Source of the DNA: Streptomyces sp. MP131-18
Lineage (GTDB): Bacteria > Actinomycetota > Actinomycetes > Streptomycetales > Streptomycetaceae
DNA: 64,000 nucleotides
Assembly: GCF_001984575.1 (NCBI RefSeq)
Contig: NZ_LZNS01000001.1
Location: 4,421,022-4,485,021, forward strand
Direction of reading: 5' to 3'
The notes beneath the pieces are model-generated. The model made no database searches. It was not told the origin of the DNA and was given only the letters and a program-made list of their open reading frames with translations. Position 1 is the stretch's first letter; the number at the start of each line of letters is the position of its first letter. This document shows, in pieces, positions 22,988 through 31,525 of the stretch. The position numbers were made by a program, and so were the translations under genes.

Positions 22988-23470
22988 GTGCGCCGCGTTC
23001 GCAGCCGCCCCCGCCGCCTCGCCAGGACCGCCGCCCTCGCCACCGCCCTCGCCGCGGCCCTCGCCGCGGTCGGTGGCTGCCTGACCGTGGAGCCGGAGGA
23101 CCGCCCGGGGAGGCCGGCGCCTTCGGCGGCGGCCTCCCCGGGCGAGGAGCGCCCCGGTGGGGCGGGCGGCGGGGAGGCGGCGGAGCGCGCCGTCCCGGGC
23201 GAGGAGCCCGCCGGGGCGCCGGGCGCCCCACCGGCCGAGGCCCCGGACGCCGAGGCGTCGCCCGAGCCCCCGCGGCCGGAGCCGTCGGCGTCCGCCCCCG
23301 GCGACGCGGGGCCGCCCGAGCCGCAGCCCGCGCCGGAGCCCGGCCCCGAGCCCGCGCCCGAGCCGGCTCCGGCGCCGCCGCCCTCGGAGTCCACGCCCAG
23401 CGAGCCGCCACCGCCCTCGCCGAGCCCGGAGCCGGAGCCCTCGGCGCCCGCGCCGGAAGGCGGGGGATGA
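22988..23470 (+). CDS. Small Pro/Glu-rich lipoprotein
   Basis: Product of 160 aa from GTG 22988 with GGAGGA eight bases upstream. The leader (VRRVRSRPRRLARTAALATA...) ends in AAVGGC, a lipobox. The mature part is almost wholly Pro, Glu, Ala, Ser and Gly with many PEP and PSP units, and has no folded domain. It should be anchored outside the membrane as an extended spacer or wall-spanning protein. It precedes the DEAD-box gene but has its own promoter-gap. Function unknown. Confidence 0.7.
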   Translation: MRRVRSRPRRLARTAALATALAAALAAVGGCLTVEPEDRPGRPAPSAAASPGEERPGGAGGGEAAERAVPGEEPAGAPGAPPAEAPDAEASPEPPRPEPSASAPGDAGPPEPQPAPEPGPEPAPEPAPAPPPSESTPSEPPPPSPSPEPEPSAPAPEGGG

Positions 23471-23475
23471 GCCGT

Positions 23476-23505
23476 TTGCATGGGAGCCCACACGGTGCGT
23501 ATGCT
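23476..23505 (+). promoter_or_regulatory. Promoter of the DEAD-box helicase gene
   Basis: TTGCAT (23476-23481) and TATGCT (23500-23505) are 18 bases apart. Transcription would start near 23512 and leave a leader of about 150 bases before the helicase ATG. Confidence 0.6.
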
Positions 23506-23511
23506 TGTAGA

Positions 23512-23662
23512 TCGTTTGATCCCACTTGCCCGGCGCCCAGAAGCAGCGCGCCGTGTGGCGCGTTCCTCGTCTAGCCGTGGCTGATCGCATCCAGGCGGTC
23601 AACAGCACCTACGGAGCTAAGGCGCGTGCCGACCACCTGACTCCGGAAGGTTCTTACTACGC
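23512..23662 (+). promoter_or_regulatory. Long 5' leader of the helicase gene
   Basis: About 150 untranslated bases separate the promoter from the helicase start. The frame at 23581 on reads ADRIQAVNSTYGAKARADHL without a stop into the helicase region, and I have the impression that this stretch is conserved among Streptomyces. Long leaders on DEAD-box genes elsewhere carry cold or autoregulatory signals. No known riboswitch is recognised. Confidence 0.35.
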
Positions 23663-25498
23663 ATGTCCGTCTCGACGCCCGAGGCAATTCTTCCCCTGGA
23701 CGAGCCCACGACCACCTTCGCCGACCTCGGCCTGCCGCAGAACGTGGTGAGCAAGCTCGCCGAGAACGGGGTGACCACCCCGTTCCCCATCCAGACAGCC
23801 ACCATCCCGGACGCGCTCGCCGGCCGCGACATCCTCGGCCGGGGCCGCACCGGCTCCGGCAAGACGCTGAGCTTCGGCCTGCCCGTGCTGGCCCGCCTGA
23901 CCGGCGCCCGCACCGCGCCCAAGCGCCCGCGCGCCGTGATCCTCACCCCGACCCGCGAGCTGGCCATGCAGGTTTCCGACGCGCTGGAGCCCTACGGCCA
24001 CGTGCTCGGTCTGCGGCTGAAGGTCGTCTGCGGCGGCACGTCCATGGGCAACCAGATCTACGCCCTCGAACGTGGCGTCGACATCCTGGTGGCCACCCCC
24101 GGCCGCCTGCGCGACGTCATCGGCCGCGGCGCCTGCTCCCTCGAGGATGTCGAGGTCGCGGTGCTCGACGAGGCCGACCAGATGGCCGACCTGGGCTTCC
24201 TGCCCGAGGTCACCGAGCTGCTCGACCAGGTGCCGCCCGGTGGGCAGCGGATGCTGTTCTCCGCGACGCTCGAGCACGAGATCGACACGCTCGTGAAGCG
24301 CTACCTGGTGGAGCCCGTCAGCCACGAGGTCGACGCGGCGCAGGGCGCGGTCACCACCATGTCCCACCACGTGCTGGTCGTGAAGCCGCGGGACAAGGCG
24401 CCGCTGACCGCCGCCATCGCCGGGCGCGACGGCCGCACCATCGTCTTCGTGCGCACCCAGCTCGGTGCCGACCGCGTCGCCGGGCAGCTGCGCGACGCGG
24501 GCGTGCGCGCGGACGCGCTGCACGGCGGCATGACGCAGGGGGCCCGCACCCGCACGCTCGCGGACTTCAAGGACGGCCGCGTCGCCGTCCTGGTCGCCAC
24601 CGATGTCGCGGCCCGCGGCATCCACGTGGACGACATCGACATCGTGCTGAACGTGGACCCGGCCGCCGACCACAAGGACTACCTGCACCGTTCCGGCCGC
24701 ACGGCGCGGGCGGGCCGTTCCGGCACGGTCGTCTCGCTGGCGCTGCCGCACCAGCGGCGCACGATCTTCCGGCTGATGGAGGACGCGGGCGTGAACGCCT
24801 CGCGGCACATCATCGGCCGCGGCGACCTCTTCGACGAGGACGTGGCCGGCATCATCGGCGCCCGGTCCCTGACCGAGGTCCAGGCCGAGTCGGCGATGGG
24901 CGCCGTCACGCACGCCGAGCGCGAGGTGGCCCGCCTCACCCGCGAGCTGGACAAGGCGCGCGAGCGGGCCACGGAGCTGCGCGACGAGGCGGAACGGCTC
25001 ACCGGCCGCGCCGCCAGGGAGCGCGGGGAGGACCCGGCCGAGGCCATCGCACAGGCCGCCGAGGCGCGCCGGCAGGCGCTGGCCGAGGCGGAGCGCGAGG
25101 CCGAGCGCGAAGCGGCCCGCGAGGCGCGCCGCGCCGAGAAGGCGGTGCGTGCGGAGACGGGCCGCCAGAACGACGAGCACGGCAACCGCAGGCCCGGTGG
25201 CGGGTTCCGGCGTGACGAGCGTCGGCCGTTCCCGCGGCGTGACGACCGCGGTGGTGAGGGCTTCCGGCGCAACGGTGAGGACAACCGCCGCGGTGGCGGG
25301 TTCCGGCGTGACGAGCGTCGGCCGTTCCCGCGGCGTGACGACCGCGGTGGTGAGGGCTTCCGGCGCAACGGTGAGGACAACCGCCGTGGCGGCGAGTTCC
25401 GCCGGGACGACCGTCCCACCTCGTACGAGCGGCGGGACGACCGTCCTTCGTCGTACGACCGCCGGGCCGACAAGCCCCGCTGGAAGCGCGACAGCTGA
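23663..25498 (+). CDS. DEAD-box RNA helicase
   Basis: Product of 611 aa. All core motifs are visible: Q motif (FPIQ), GRTGSGKT (61-68), PTREL, TPGRL, DEAD at 169-172, SAT, RGIHVDD and HRSGRTARAGRSG. It unwinds short RNA duplexes in ribosome assembly or mRNA turnover in the cytosol. After the core comes a charged coiled coil (about 420-510, EREVARLTRELDKARERA) and then an Arg/Gly-rich tail with a 32-residue unit repeated (RRDERRPFPRRDDRGGEGF ...). The tail should bind RNA nonspecifically. The gene follows its own promoter and a long leader. Confidence 0.95.
   Translation: MSVSTPEAILPLDEPTTTFADLGLPQNVVSKLAENGVTTPFPIQTATIPDALAGRDILGRGRTGSGKTLSFGLPVLARLTGARTAPKRPRAVILTPTRELAMQVSDALEPYGHVLGLRLKVVCGGTSMGNQIYALERGVDILVATPGRLRDVIGRGACSLEDVEVAVLDEADQMADLGFLPEVTELLDQVPPGGQRMLFSATLEHEIDTLVKRYLVEPVSHEVDAAQGAVTTMSHHVLVVKPRDKAPLTAAIAGRDGRTIVFVRTQLGADRVAGQLRDAGVRADALHGGMTQGARTRTLADFKDGRVAVLVATDVAARGIHVDDIDIVLNVDPAADHKDYLHRSGRTARAGRSGTVVSLALPHQRRTIFRLMEDAGVNASRHIIGRGDLFDEDVAGIIGARSLTEVQAESAMGAVTHAEREVARLTRELDKARERATELRDEAERLTGRAARERGEDPAEAIAQAAEARRQALAEAEREAEREAAREARRAEKAVRAETGRQNDEHGNRRPGGGFRRDERRPFPRRDDRGGEGFRRNGEDNRRGGGFRRDERRPFPRRDDRGGEGFRRNGEDNRRGGEFRRDDRPTSYERRDDRPSSYDRRADKPRWKRDS
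25201..25392 (+). repeat. 96-bp tandem repeat inside helicase tail
   Basis: Two near-identical 96-bp units (25201-25296 and 25297-25392) encode 32 residues each, and a third unit starts at 25393 before diverging. The identity at DNA level suggests recent expansion, so unit number probably varies between strains. Confidence 0.85.
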
Positions 25499-25510
25499 TC
25501 CGACGCCGTG

Positions 25511-25559
25511 GCACGGCCGGGCCCCGGAGGCGCACAATGCCTTCGAGGCCCGGCCGTGC
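25511..25559. terminator. Terminator after the helicase gene
   Basis: GCACGGCCGGGCC (25511-25523) and its perfect complement (25547-25559) form a 13-bp stem with further pairing in the loop. It lies 13 bases past the helicase stop and before tRNA-Lys. Confidence 0.75.
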
Positions 25560-25581
25560 GCCGGGCTATGCTGCTCGGTGC

Positions 25582-25654
25582 GGGCCGTTAGCTCAATTGG
25601 CAGAGCAGAGGACTTTTAATCCTTTGGTTGTGGGTTCGAGTCCCACACGGCCTA
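25582..25654 (+). tRNA. tRNA-Lys (TTT)
   Basis: Acceptor GGGCCGT pairs with ACGGCCT, the anticodon stem AGAGGA/TCCTTT region holds the loop CTTTTAA with anticodon TTT, and the T arm has GGTTCGAGTCC. The discriminator is A. It decodes AAA and AAG. I saw no second copy of its 3' end. Confidence 0.93.
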
Positions 25655-25662
25655 CCGTCAAG

Positions 25663-25693
25663 ACCCCCGGTCGTACGCATCACGGCCGGGGGT
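25663..25693. terminator. Terminator after tRNA-Lys
   Basis: ACCCCCGG pairs with CCGGGGGT, extended by TCGT/ACGG-like pairing, nine bases past the tRNA 3' end. Confidence 0.65.
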
Positions 25694-26230
25694 GACTGCT
25701 GTCTGCGCGCGAGGGTGTCCTCGCGCGTGCCGGTCTCCCGATCGTCAGACCGCCGTGCACCGTTCACCGTCCACCGTTCCTGTCCCGTGGCGCGGACAGT
25801 GCTGCCTTCGTGGCGGTGGCATGATCCGGAAGGTCTCCGATAATTTTCGGAGATGCTGGCCCGGAATGCGATCTTCAGGGTGGCGCTTCCCTTGGGGTGG
25901 CCGGGTTCAATCGGCCGGTCATGGGCAGTGAACAGGTCTGATGCCTTCCGGGGGAAATCCCGGCGGGGGCAGAGCTTCCGGAATCATTGCGGGAACTGTT
26001 GACAACTCCGGGAGCCGGACCAACACTTCTGCCATCGACAGACCTGCACCGCTGTCGATCCGGGTCACTCGCCAGAAGACCTGGTCCTCCGGTCGTCGTT
26101 TCCGCGACGACCGTTCAACCGCCGCAGCGCTGGACGACGCTGACGTGCGGTCGGCTTCACCCCCCACCGACAGGCCCACCGGGTCTCGTCGCGCTGCCTG
26201 GCCTCCCGCCAGCCTTCACGAGGAGGAAGC
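25694..26230. other. Long upstream region of the xylanase gene
   Basis: About 540 bases without a supported gene. It holds the AT-rich palindrome at 25834-25853, TTGACA at 25999-26004 without a clear -10, and a strong ribosome site (GAGGAGGAAGC) at the right end. The rest shows nothing I recognise. Confidence 0.45.
25834..25853. promoter_or_regulatory. Palindrome upstream of xylanase
   Basis: TCTCCGA and TCGGAGA are inverted around TAATTT. The CGA-TAATTT-TCG core is AT-rich against the local background and is reminiscent of GAAA-type operators described for Streptomyces xylanase genes, but it is not an exact match. It lies about 380 bp before the start. Confidence 0.35.
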
Positions 26231-26914
26231 ATGGACATGGACAACGCCCCCGCCCGGGCGGTCAGCCGCAGGACATTCATCGGTGCCGGCGCCCTGGCGC
26301 TGGGCGCAACCGCGGTGGTACTGCCCGGCACCGCTCACGCCCAGACCATCAACCAGAACCAGACGGGCACCCACAACGGGTACTACTACTCGTTCTGGAC
26401 CGACGCCCAGGGCACGGTCTCCATGACCCTGGGGTCCGGCGGCAACTACAGCACTTCGTGGCGCAACACCGGAAACTTCGTCTGCGGCAAGGGCTGGAGC
26501 AACGGTGGACGCAGAAACGTGAACTACTCCGGCAGCTTCAACCCGTCCGGCAACGGCTACCTGTGCCTCTACGGGTGGACGTCCAACCCCCTGGTGGAGT
26601 ACTACGTCGTCGACAGCTGGGGCAACTACCGGCCCACGGGAACGCACCGGGGCACCGTCAACAGCGACGGCGGCACGTACGACATCTACCACACGATGCG
26701 GTACAACGCCCCGTCCGTCGAAGGCACCAAGACGTTCCCCCAGTTCTGGAGCGTCCGGCAGTCGAAGCGGACCGGCGGCACCATCACCACCGGCAACCAC
26801 TTCGACGCGTGGGGCCGTGCGGGGATGAATCTGGGGAACTTCAGCTACTACATGATCCTCGCGACGGAGGGGTATCAGAGCAGCGGAAACTCCAACCTCT
26901 CGGTGAGCGGGTAA
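26231..26914 (+). CDS. GH11 endo-1,4-beta-xylanase, secreted by Tat
   Basis: Product of 227 aa. A twin-arginine leader (SRRTFIGAGALALGA) ends near AHA-37. The jelly-roll domain has the two catalytic glutamates, Glu123 in NPLVEYYVVDSWG and Glu213 in LATEGYQSSG. It cuts xylan outside the cell with retention of configuration. The length matches a bare GH11 domain; no xylan-binding module follows, unlike many Streptomyces XlnB-type enzymes. GAGGAGG before the ATG is a strong ribosome site. A perfect 44-bp palindrome ends the transcript. No CebR box is seen upstream. Confidence 0.95.
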   Translation: MDMDNAPARAVSRRTFIGAGALALGATAVVLPGTAHAQTINQNQTGTHNGYYYSFWTDAQGTVSMTLGSGGNYSTSWRNTGNFVCGKGWSNGGRRNVNYSGSFNPSGNGYLCLYGWTSNPLVEYYVVDSWGNYRPTGTHRGTVNSDGGTYDIYHTMRYNAPSVEGTKTFPQFWSVRQSKRTGGTITTGNHFDAWGRAGMNLGNFSYYMILATEGYQSSGNSNLSVSG

Positions 26915-26919
26915 CTTTC

Positions 26920-26963
26920 CGTTCCCTGTCGGTGGCGGGCCGCGGCCCGCCACCGACAGGGAA
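26920..26963. terminator. Perfect 44-bp palindrome, xylanase terminator
   Basis: The 22-base arms starting GTTCCCTGTCGG are perfect complements with no spacer. The hairpin starts six bases after the xylanase stop codon. It is symmetrical, so it can also stop transcription arriving from the right. Confidence 0.85.
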
Positions 26964-27025
26964 CACCGCACCTGTGGCGCGGCGGCCCGTGGCCGCCGCG
27001 CCACACTGCTGCCCGGACACCACGC

Positions 27026-27361
27026 CTAGAGCGCGAGCCGGCCGATGAGCAGGGCCACGGCCGTGACCGTGCCGCCGCAGGCGGCGCCGCCGCGGAGGAG
27101 GGCGGCCCAGGGCGAGGTGCCGTCGAGGAGGGACAGGCCGGTGGCGATGACGGCGGCCAGCAGGCCGAGCGACAGGCAGACGGCGGTCGCGAGCAGCCGC
27201 GCGCCGGGCGCGTGCGGCGTCTGCGCGGTGGTGAGCGTCACACAGAGGATGCCGAGAACAGTCAGCGGAACGAGCAGGATCACGACGGCGAGGAGCAGCA
27301 GCGGTCCGGCGTGCGCCGGGGGGCCGGGGCGGCGGGGCGGGGCGGGAATGTGGCGGTCCAT
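27026..27361 (-). CDS. Small three-helix membrane protein
   Basis: Product of 111 aa. A Pro/Arg N-terminus (MDRHIPAPPRRPGPPAHAG) precedes three hydrophobic segments, roughly 20-45, 55-80 and 92-110. I do not recognise the family. The ribosome site is weak, so the start is by default the only ATG near the first helix. It is divergent, across about 150 bp, from the large STAND NTPase, and could be its membrane partner or an unrelated neighbour. Confidence 0.6.
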   Translation of the reverse strand: MDRHIPAPPRRPGPPAHAGPLLLLAVVILLVPLTVLGILCVTLTTAQTPHAPGARLLATAVCLSLGLLAAVIATGLSLLDGTSPWAALLRGGAACGGTVTAVALLIGRLAL

Positions 27362-27508
27362 GCCCGGATTCGACCGTGCGCGGTTGGTGCGGGACCAGCG
27401 GCGGGTGCCGAAGGGGAGACGAACGCGCAGGTGGGCGGCTCGAATTCGGTTGCGCGACTCGGCGCGACTCGGCGGAACGTGGGTGCCGGTGCGGCCGTTC
27501 GGGGCAGG

Positions 27509-30500
27509 ATGGTGCGGGTGACGGGGCGCGTCAGGAGCAGACGGCAGGAGTTCCACCTCGCCTGGGAGCAGGTTCTGGAACGGTCCGGGGTGCGCACCCC
27601 GGGGGACTGGACCCGGCTGGGCGGGGAGCGGGCCGCGGCGCGCCGCCCGGCGCCCGTTCCGGCGTCGACGGTGCTGAGCTGGCGCAGTGATCCGGGCCGG
27701 GTGCCGCGGAGTTGGCCGACGCTGGAGCGGGCCCTGCGCACCGCGGCCCTCGCCTGGCCGACGGTGCTGACCCGGGCCGAGCTGGACACCTGGCACGAAC
27801 GGTGGCGCGCCGCCGACGCGGAGCGGCGCGCGGAGGCCGCCGTTCCGGCGGCGCGGCCCGCGGCCGGGGGCCCCGGCGGCGCCGCCGGGCCGGCCGGGCC
27901 CGCCGGCGCCGCGGCGTACCGGCAACTGTGCCGCTGGGCACGGCGGTTCCGCGACGACCTGGACGTCGTCGACTCCGAGAGGACCCGACCGGGTGCCGCC
28001 GTTCCGCCCGCGCAGCTCAGCGGCGGGCTGTACGTGCGGCGGGCCCTCCAGGACCGGGTCCTCCAGGCGCTCGACGCCGCACCGTCCGCCGCGGTGCTGG
28101 TCACCGGCGAGGCCGGGCATGGCAAGAGCAGCCTGCTGTGGGGCCTGGCCGGGGACCTGGACGCGCAGCCGCGGGCTGAGCCGTTCCTGGTGAACGGCGC
28201 GTGGCTGCTGCACCCGGGCGGGGGACAGGCCGGGGGTCCGGGCGGCGGGCCGGGCGGGCCGCTGCTGGACCAGGAGACGATCGTCGCCGGGGCCGCGCAT
28301 GCCCTGTCGCTGGCCCGCGCCCCGGTCGTGCTGCTCGACACCGCGGACCTGCTGCTGCACGACGACCGGCACGAGATGGCGTTGCTCGACCTGTGCGAGG
28401 ACCTGGACGCGGCCGGGGTGCGCCTGGTCGTGACCTGCCGGCCCGAGGAGGCGCAGCGGCTGCGGCGCGGCTTCGCGCGGATGGCGCTCGGCCCGTACGA
28501 CGATGCGGAGATTCCGGCGGCGATCCGCGGCCACGCGGACCACTACTGCCCCGACGCGGCGCCGCGCGACGACGCGGTGCGGGTGCGGCGGCTGATGGAG
28601 CCGGTGGCCCGCGGGCTGCCGGTGCGCGAGGTGTGCCGCAGCCCGCTCCACCTGCGGCTGCTGTTCGAACTGGCCAGGGACGACGGGGCGTTCCCCAGCG
28701 CCGAGATCGACGTGACCGGCCTGTACCGCCGCTACTGGGACCACCGGGTCGTCACCGACCGCCGCCTGCACGGCCGTCAGGACGCCGGCGGCGCGCGGGA
28801 CGCGGACGCGGCCGGTGACCTCTCCGAGGTCACCGGCGCGGCGGCCGTGGCGCTGATGTCCGCGGGCCGCACCGAGCTGGGGCGCGAGGAACTGCTCGAC
28901 CGGATCGCCGCGCTCGGCGGCGCGGGCGCGGGCGCCGGCGTGGGGCCCGCCGCGGGCGCCGCCGCGGCGGGCCTCGACCGGCTCGTCGCCCGCGGTGTGC
29001 TGGCCGGTGGCGCTTCGGGCGGCCTGCGGTTCTTCCACCAGACGATGTTCGAGTACGCCGCGGCCCGCGGACTGCTGCGCGGGGCCGGGCGCGGCGCGGT
29101 GGACCTGCTGCACCGCTGGGTCGAGGAACATCCGCGGGACTTCTTCGTCGGCGCGATCCTGGAACAGTTGCTGATGCTGTGCGCCGCCCTCGGCCGCCAC
29201 CGGGCGGCCGTGCGGACCGCGCTGGAACGGATGGCCGCGCTGCCGGACGCCGTCGTCCTGCACGGCATCGCCGTCGCCGTCGCCGCCCAGCACCCGGCGG
29301 TGGGCGTGCCCGTCGGCGGGCTGCTGCGCACCGCCCCGCACGCCATCGCCCGCCGGTACGCCGTGCTGGCGCCCACGGTCGGGAACGCGGACGTCGGCGC
29401 CCTGCTGCCGCGGCTGCGCGGACTGTGGGAGCGGCGGGAGGCCAGTATCCAGAGCGCGGTGCTCGAAGCGCTCGAACGGCTGGCCGCACAGAACCCGTTC
29501 GCGGTGCACGCCGCTCTGGCGGAGTGGCAGTGCGTGCGGGAGATCACCGAACGCCGCGCGCCGGGCGCCGGGGTGGAGGTGCTGCCCCGCCTGCTGGTCC
29601 TGACCGCACCGGCGGACCCGGCGGCGGCGCGTTCCGGACTGCTGACCGTGCTCGCGTTCGCCCTCGCGGACAACCTGTCCGAACTGGCCTGCGCCGTCCT
29701 GACCCGCTGGGCGCGGCAGTGGGAGCTGCTGGGCTCGGCCGCGACCGCCGCCGACGTCGCCGCGCGGGTGGCGCGGGCGCAGCGGGCGTCCGGGCTGCGG
29801 GACGCCGAGCCGGTCCGGACCGCGCTCGGGCGGGTGCTGGCCGCGTCGTGGCGTGCGGACCTCGGGCTGCCGGGGGAAGGCCCCGGTGCCGCGCCCGGCT
29901 GGCCGGGGCACCTGGCGGCGGTCGTGGCCGCTCTTGAGGCCGACGACCAGGACACCCGCGCGAACGCCGGGCTCATCGCCGTTGCGCTGGTCCTGGCGGA
30001 GCTGCCGCCCGGCCACTGGGCCATCGAGGCAACGCTCGACACCTGCCTGACCATGACGGGACCCGCGGCGCCGTTCACGCTCCAGCGGGGCGCGTTTCCG
30101 CTGCTGCTGCGGGCGGACTGCCCCGCGGCCGACGCGCTCGTGCGCCGGCTCGGCCGGCTCACGCGCGGGCTGCCGGCGGCCCAGAACCGGCCCGCGGAAG
30201 CGCCGGAGCGCTGGGCGGCCGTTGCGCGCAACGTGCTCGCCCAGCCCTCCGTGCCCCCGGCGCGGGTCCGCCAGGCCCTCGAACACGCCGGGCGGCGTAT
30301 CGACCCCGCGCTGTGGCTGCGCCCGGACGGCCTGGCCGCCGTGCTGCTGCCCGCCGCGGCCGGCGGCCTGCCCGCGGCGCGGCGCGCCGTCGCGCGGGCC
30401 GCGTCGGCGCCGCCGGACGCCCGCGGCTTCATCCGCAGGTCGCTGCACCGCGCCCTCACCTACGGGCTGCCCGGTGGACTGCCAGGCGCCGGCGCGTGGG

Positions 30501-31525
30501 CGGGCACGCTGGTGGACCTGGCTCTCGCCGACGCGGACACCGTGCTGCTCGAAGCGCTGGTCACGGGCCGGGCGAAGAAGCACGCGGACGCGCTGCCGCC
30601 GCCCGTGCACCGGCAGGTGCTCGCGGAGCTGACGGCGCGCGCCGCGGCGCTGCTCGCGATGATCTCCGCGGAGCTGGACCGGGACAGCGGCACGGTCTTC
30701 CGGCGGGCCCTGACGCTGTGGGACCGCCTGGTGGAGGCGCGGGTGCTCGACCCGCCGGACGTGGCCGCGCTGACCGGCCGCTACGCGCGGCTGTCGGACC
30801 AGAAGTCGCGCGCCGCCCTGCTCGGGCTGCTCGGCACCACGGCGGTGCGCGCCCCGGCGCGCTACCCGGCGGCGCGCGCCTTCCTGGCCGCACTCATCGT
30901 CGCGCCCGACGGCGCACTTGTGCCGCTGCGCGGCGGCGCGGAGGGCACGCGCAGCGCGGCGCGGGCGGCGCTGCTGCGCGCCGCGTGCGAGTCGGGGCCG
31001 CCCGACGGGGCCACCGAGGACCTGGCGCTTGCGCTGGCCTGCGCGCCGCCGACCGATGCCTGGCTGCTGAGCCGTCTCGGCCAGCTCGTGCGCCGCGTCG
31101 CCGCCGACCGCGGTGCTGAGCGGGCAACCGACCTGCTGCTGCGGGTGATCGACCGGGCCACGGCGCTCGACCTGGGCCGCGCCGCCCACAATCACCTGGC
31201 CAACGTACTGCGCGGCGCCATGGACAGCGTTCTCGCCCGGCACGCGCCGGCCGCGGAGGCCCGGCTGTGGGAACGGCTGCGGACGCGTTCCCTGCCGGAC
31301 AAGTACGCGATGCTGCTGGTGTCCTCCGCGGTGCGGAAATCGTTCGACGCCACCCGCCCGGCGTTGGAGGCGCTGCTCACGGACCCCGCCGTCGCGCCGG
31401 CCGTCCGGCAGCGCATCAACGACGAACTGGCCGCCCGCTCCCGCGAACGGGCGGCCCACGATCTCACCTGGCTGCTGTCGGCGGCCGCCGCCGCTTCAGC
31501 GGCGCCCGCCACGGGGCACCACTGA
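27509..31525 (+). CDS. Giant STAND/NACHT-like NTPase with helical-repeat C-terminus
   Basis: Product of 1338 aa from ATG 27509 (GTGs at 27512-27518 are alternatives; GGGGCAGG precedes). Residues 1-100 look like an HTH-type N-domain (PVPASTVLSWRSDPGRVPRS). A linker leads to a P-loop, GEAGHGKS (200-207), and a Walker B, VVLLDTAD (273-280), followed by a winged region (VREVCRSPLHLRLLFEL). About 800 residues of Ala/Leu/Arg-rich helices then resemble an alpha-solenoid of HEAT type. No membrane segment is seen. The layout is that of a signal-transducing ATPase that oligomerises when its repeats sense a ligand; several such proteins are anti-phage sensors. No effector domain is recognised. Function unknown. 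Confidence 0.8.
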   Translation: MVRVTGRVRSRRQEFHLAWEQVLERSGVRTPGDWTRLGGERAAARRPAPVPASTVLSWRSDPGRVPRSWPTLERALRTAALAWPTVLTRAELDTWHERWRAADAERRAEAAVPAARPAAGGPGGAAGPAGPAGAAAYRQLCRWARRFRDDLDVVDSERTRPGAAVPPAQLSGGLYVRRALQDRVLQALDAAPSAAVLVTGEAGHGKSSLLWGLAGDLDAQPRAEPFLVNGAWLLHPGGGQAGGPGGGPGGPLLDQETIVAGAAHALSLARAPVVLLDTADLLLHDDRHEMALLDLCEDLDAAGVRLVVTCRPEEAQRLRRGFARMALGPYDDAEIPAAIRGHADHYCPDAAPRDDAVRVRRLMEPVARGLPVREVCRSPLHLRLLFELARDDGAFPSAEIDVTGLYRRYWDHRVVTDRRLHGRQDAGGARDADAAGDLSEVTGAAAVALMSAGRTELGREELLDRIAALGGAGAGAGVGPAAGAAAAGLDRLVARGVLAGGASGGLRFFHQTMFEYAAARGLLRGAGRGAVDLLHRWVEEHPRDFFVGAILEQLLMLCAALGRHRAAVRTALERMAALPDAVVLHGIAVAVAAQHPAVGVPVGGLLRTAPHAIARRYAVLAPTVGNADVGALLPRLRGLWERREASIQSAVLEALERLAAQNPFAVHAALAEWQCVREITERRAPGAGVEVLPRLLVLTAPADPAAARSGLLTVLAFALADNLSELACAVLTRWARQWELLGSAATAADVAARVARAQRASGLRDAEPVRTALGRVLAASWRADLGLPGEGPGAAPGWPGHLAAVVAALEADDQDTRANAGLIAVALVLAELPPGHWAIEATLDTCLTMTGPAAPFTLQRGAFPLLLRADCPAADALVRRLGRLTRGLPAAQNRPAEAPERWAAVARNVLAQPSVPPARVRQALEHAGRRIDPALWLRPDGLAAVLLPAAAGGLPAARRAVARAASAPPDARGFIRRSLHRALTYGLPGGLPGAGAWAGTLVDLALADADTVLLEALVTGRAKKHADALPPPVHRQVLAELTARAAALLAMISAELDRDSGTVFRRALTLWDRLVEARVLDPPDVAALTGRYARLSDQKSRAALLGLLGTTAVRAPARYPAARAFLAALIVAPDGALVPLRGGAEGTRSAARAALLRAACESGPPDGATEDLALALACAPPTDAWLLSRLGQLVRRVAADRGAERATDLLLRVIDRATALDLGRAAHNHLANVLRGAMDSVLARHAPAAEARLWERLRTRSLPDKYAMLLVSSAVRKSFDATRPALEALLTDPAVAPAVRQRINDELAARSRERAAHDLTWLLSAAAAASAAPATGHH

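Noticed and set aside
27026..31459. A 1477-codon open frame on the minus strand
   Set aside because: It is antisense to the STAND NTPase over nearly its whole length and reads as Arg/Gln/His-rich nonsense. Only its last 112 codons (27026-27361) look like a real membrane protein.
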